Shown: in pieces, positions 5,951-6,151 of the stretch
How positions within the stretch are numbered: the first letter of the stretch is position 1
How the letters are laid out: each line of letters opens with the position of its first letter
Assembly: GCA_031285575.1 (NCBI GenBank)
Contig: JAITVX010000016.1
Span: 1 to 6,151, forward strand
From: Bacteroidales bacterium
Lineage (GTDB): Bacteria > Bacteroidota > Bacteroidia > Bacteroidales > VadinHA17
Reading direction: 5' to 3'
Length of the DNA stretch: 6,151 nucleotides
Notes under the pieces: model-generated
Database searches by the model: none
Told to the model about the DNA's origin: nothing
What the model saw: only the letters and a program-made list of their open reading frames with translations
Made by a program: the position numbers and the translations under genes

Positions 5951-6151
5951 TCAGAGTTTTACCATCTTTACACTCCTCCCCTCAGCCTCTCCAACGATCC
6001 GGATAATATAATTCCCGCAAGGCAAATGGCCTACGGGTATTGTTTCCACATCATTTGCAACATTCCGGCAATACCATTGCTTGCCGCTCATGTCGTAAAT
6101 GGCAATGGTTCCTTTGTCGGGACATCCTGAGATGTTAATGTACGAATCGGC
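5951..6151 (-). CDS. 3' end of a secreted protein with a T9SS type A C-terminal sorting domain
   Basis: The minus strand is open from the window edge to a TGA at 5951-5953 and encodes 66 residues without a start, so this is the C-terminal part of a longer gene. It has the layout of the Por secretion system sorting domain: an opening strand DSYINISGCPDKG (2-14), then IAIYDMSGKQWY (16-27), a turn with IPVGHLPCGNYIIRIVG (38-54), and a basic end SVKMVKL. The IYDMSGK, LPxGxYIIRI and terminal KMVKL elements match the family's IxxxxGK, LxxGxYxxxI and KxxK pattern. Such proteins are exported by Sec, cross the outer membrane through T9SS, and have the domain cleaved at the surface. Three cysteines (residues 10, 28 and 45 of this piece) are unusual for this domain. 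What the missing N-terminal part does cannot be told from here. Confidence 0.85.
   Translation of the reverse strand, partial: ADSYINISGCPDKGTIAIYDMSGKQWYCRNVANDVETIPVGHLPCGNYIIRIVGEAEGRSVKMVKL

Noticed and set aside
5840..6130. Plus-strand 96-residue open frame near the window end
   Set aside because: It lies antisense to the T9SS sorting domain, has no recognisable motif, and the minus-strand reading is far more protein-like.
1..6151. CRISPR array, tRNA or rRNA genes
   Set aside because: No regularly spaced repeats and no cloverleaf or rRNA-like sequence were seen on either strand.

Overview
This window looks like a chromosomal segment of a Bacteroidota bacterium, most likely Bacteroidales. 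The evidence is an uncharacterised DUF4301-type protein typical of that phylum, a type IX secretion (T9SS) C-terminal sorting domain, promoters of the Bacteroidota form (TTTG, about 20 nt, TAnnTTTG), and start codons with no evident Shine-Dalgarno sequence. No single mobile element or novel defence system is visible as an intact unit. The accessory signal is confined to two decayed stretches at either side of a housekeeping block.

Layout. Positions 1-821 (+) hold a ZupT-like ZIP metal transporter whose N-terminus is cut by, or close to, the window edge. Positions 967-1305 (+) hold a broken N-terminal fragment of an IS630-like transposase. These two plus-strand items are visibly richer in A+T than what follows. 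From 1348 to 5068 every gene lies on the minus strand. In transcription order they are rpsT (ribosomal protein S20), radC, a DUF4301 protein and an MscS-type mechanosensitive channel. Spacing between them is 104-180 nt. rpsT has its own promoter and a convincing intrinsic terminator, and the DUF4301 gene has its own consensus-like promoter, so these are mostly separate transcription units rather than one operon.

Positions 5069-5950 contain no intact gene. They hold the rpsT promoter, a multi-frame coding remnant on the minus strand (about 5215-5596) of uncertain identity, a long imperfect palindrome (5611-5647) that overlaps a promoter-like motif, and two overlapping stem-loops that cannot form together (5734-5786). 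The window ends inside the 3' part of a minus-strand gene (5951-6151) whose last 66 residues form a T9SS type A sorting domain. That product is therefore predicted to cross the outer membrane to the cell surface or medium.

The genes do not form a pathway. They cover metal uptake, osmotic protection, DNA metabolism, translation and one secreted protein. The observations most worth a second look are the overlapping hairpins and palindrome around 5611-5786, the decayed coding remnant beside them, the inverted repeat upstream of radC, and the nucleotidyltransferase-like motifs in the DUF4301 protein.
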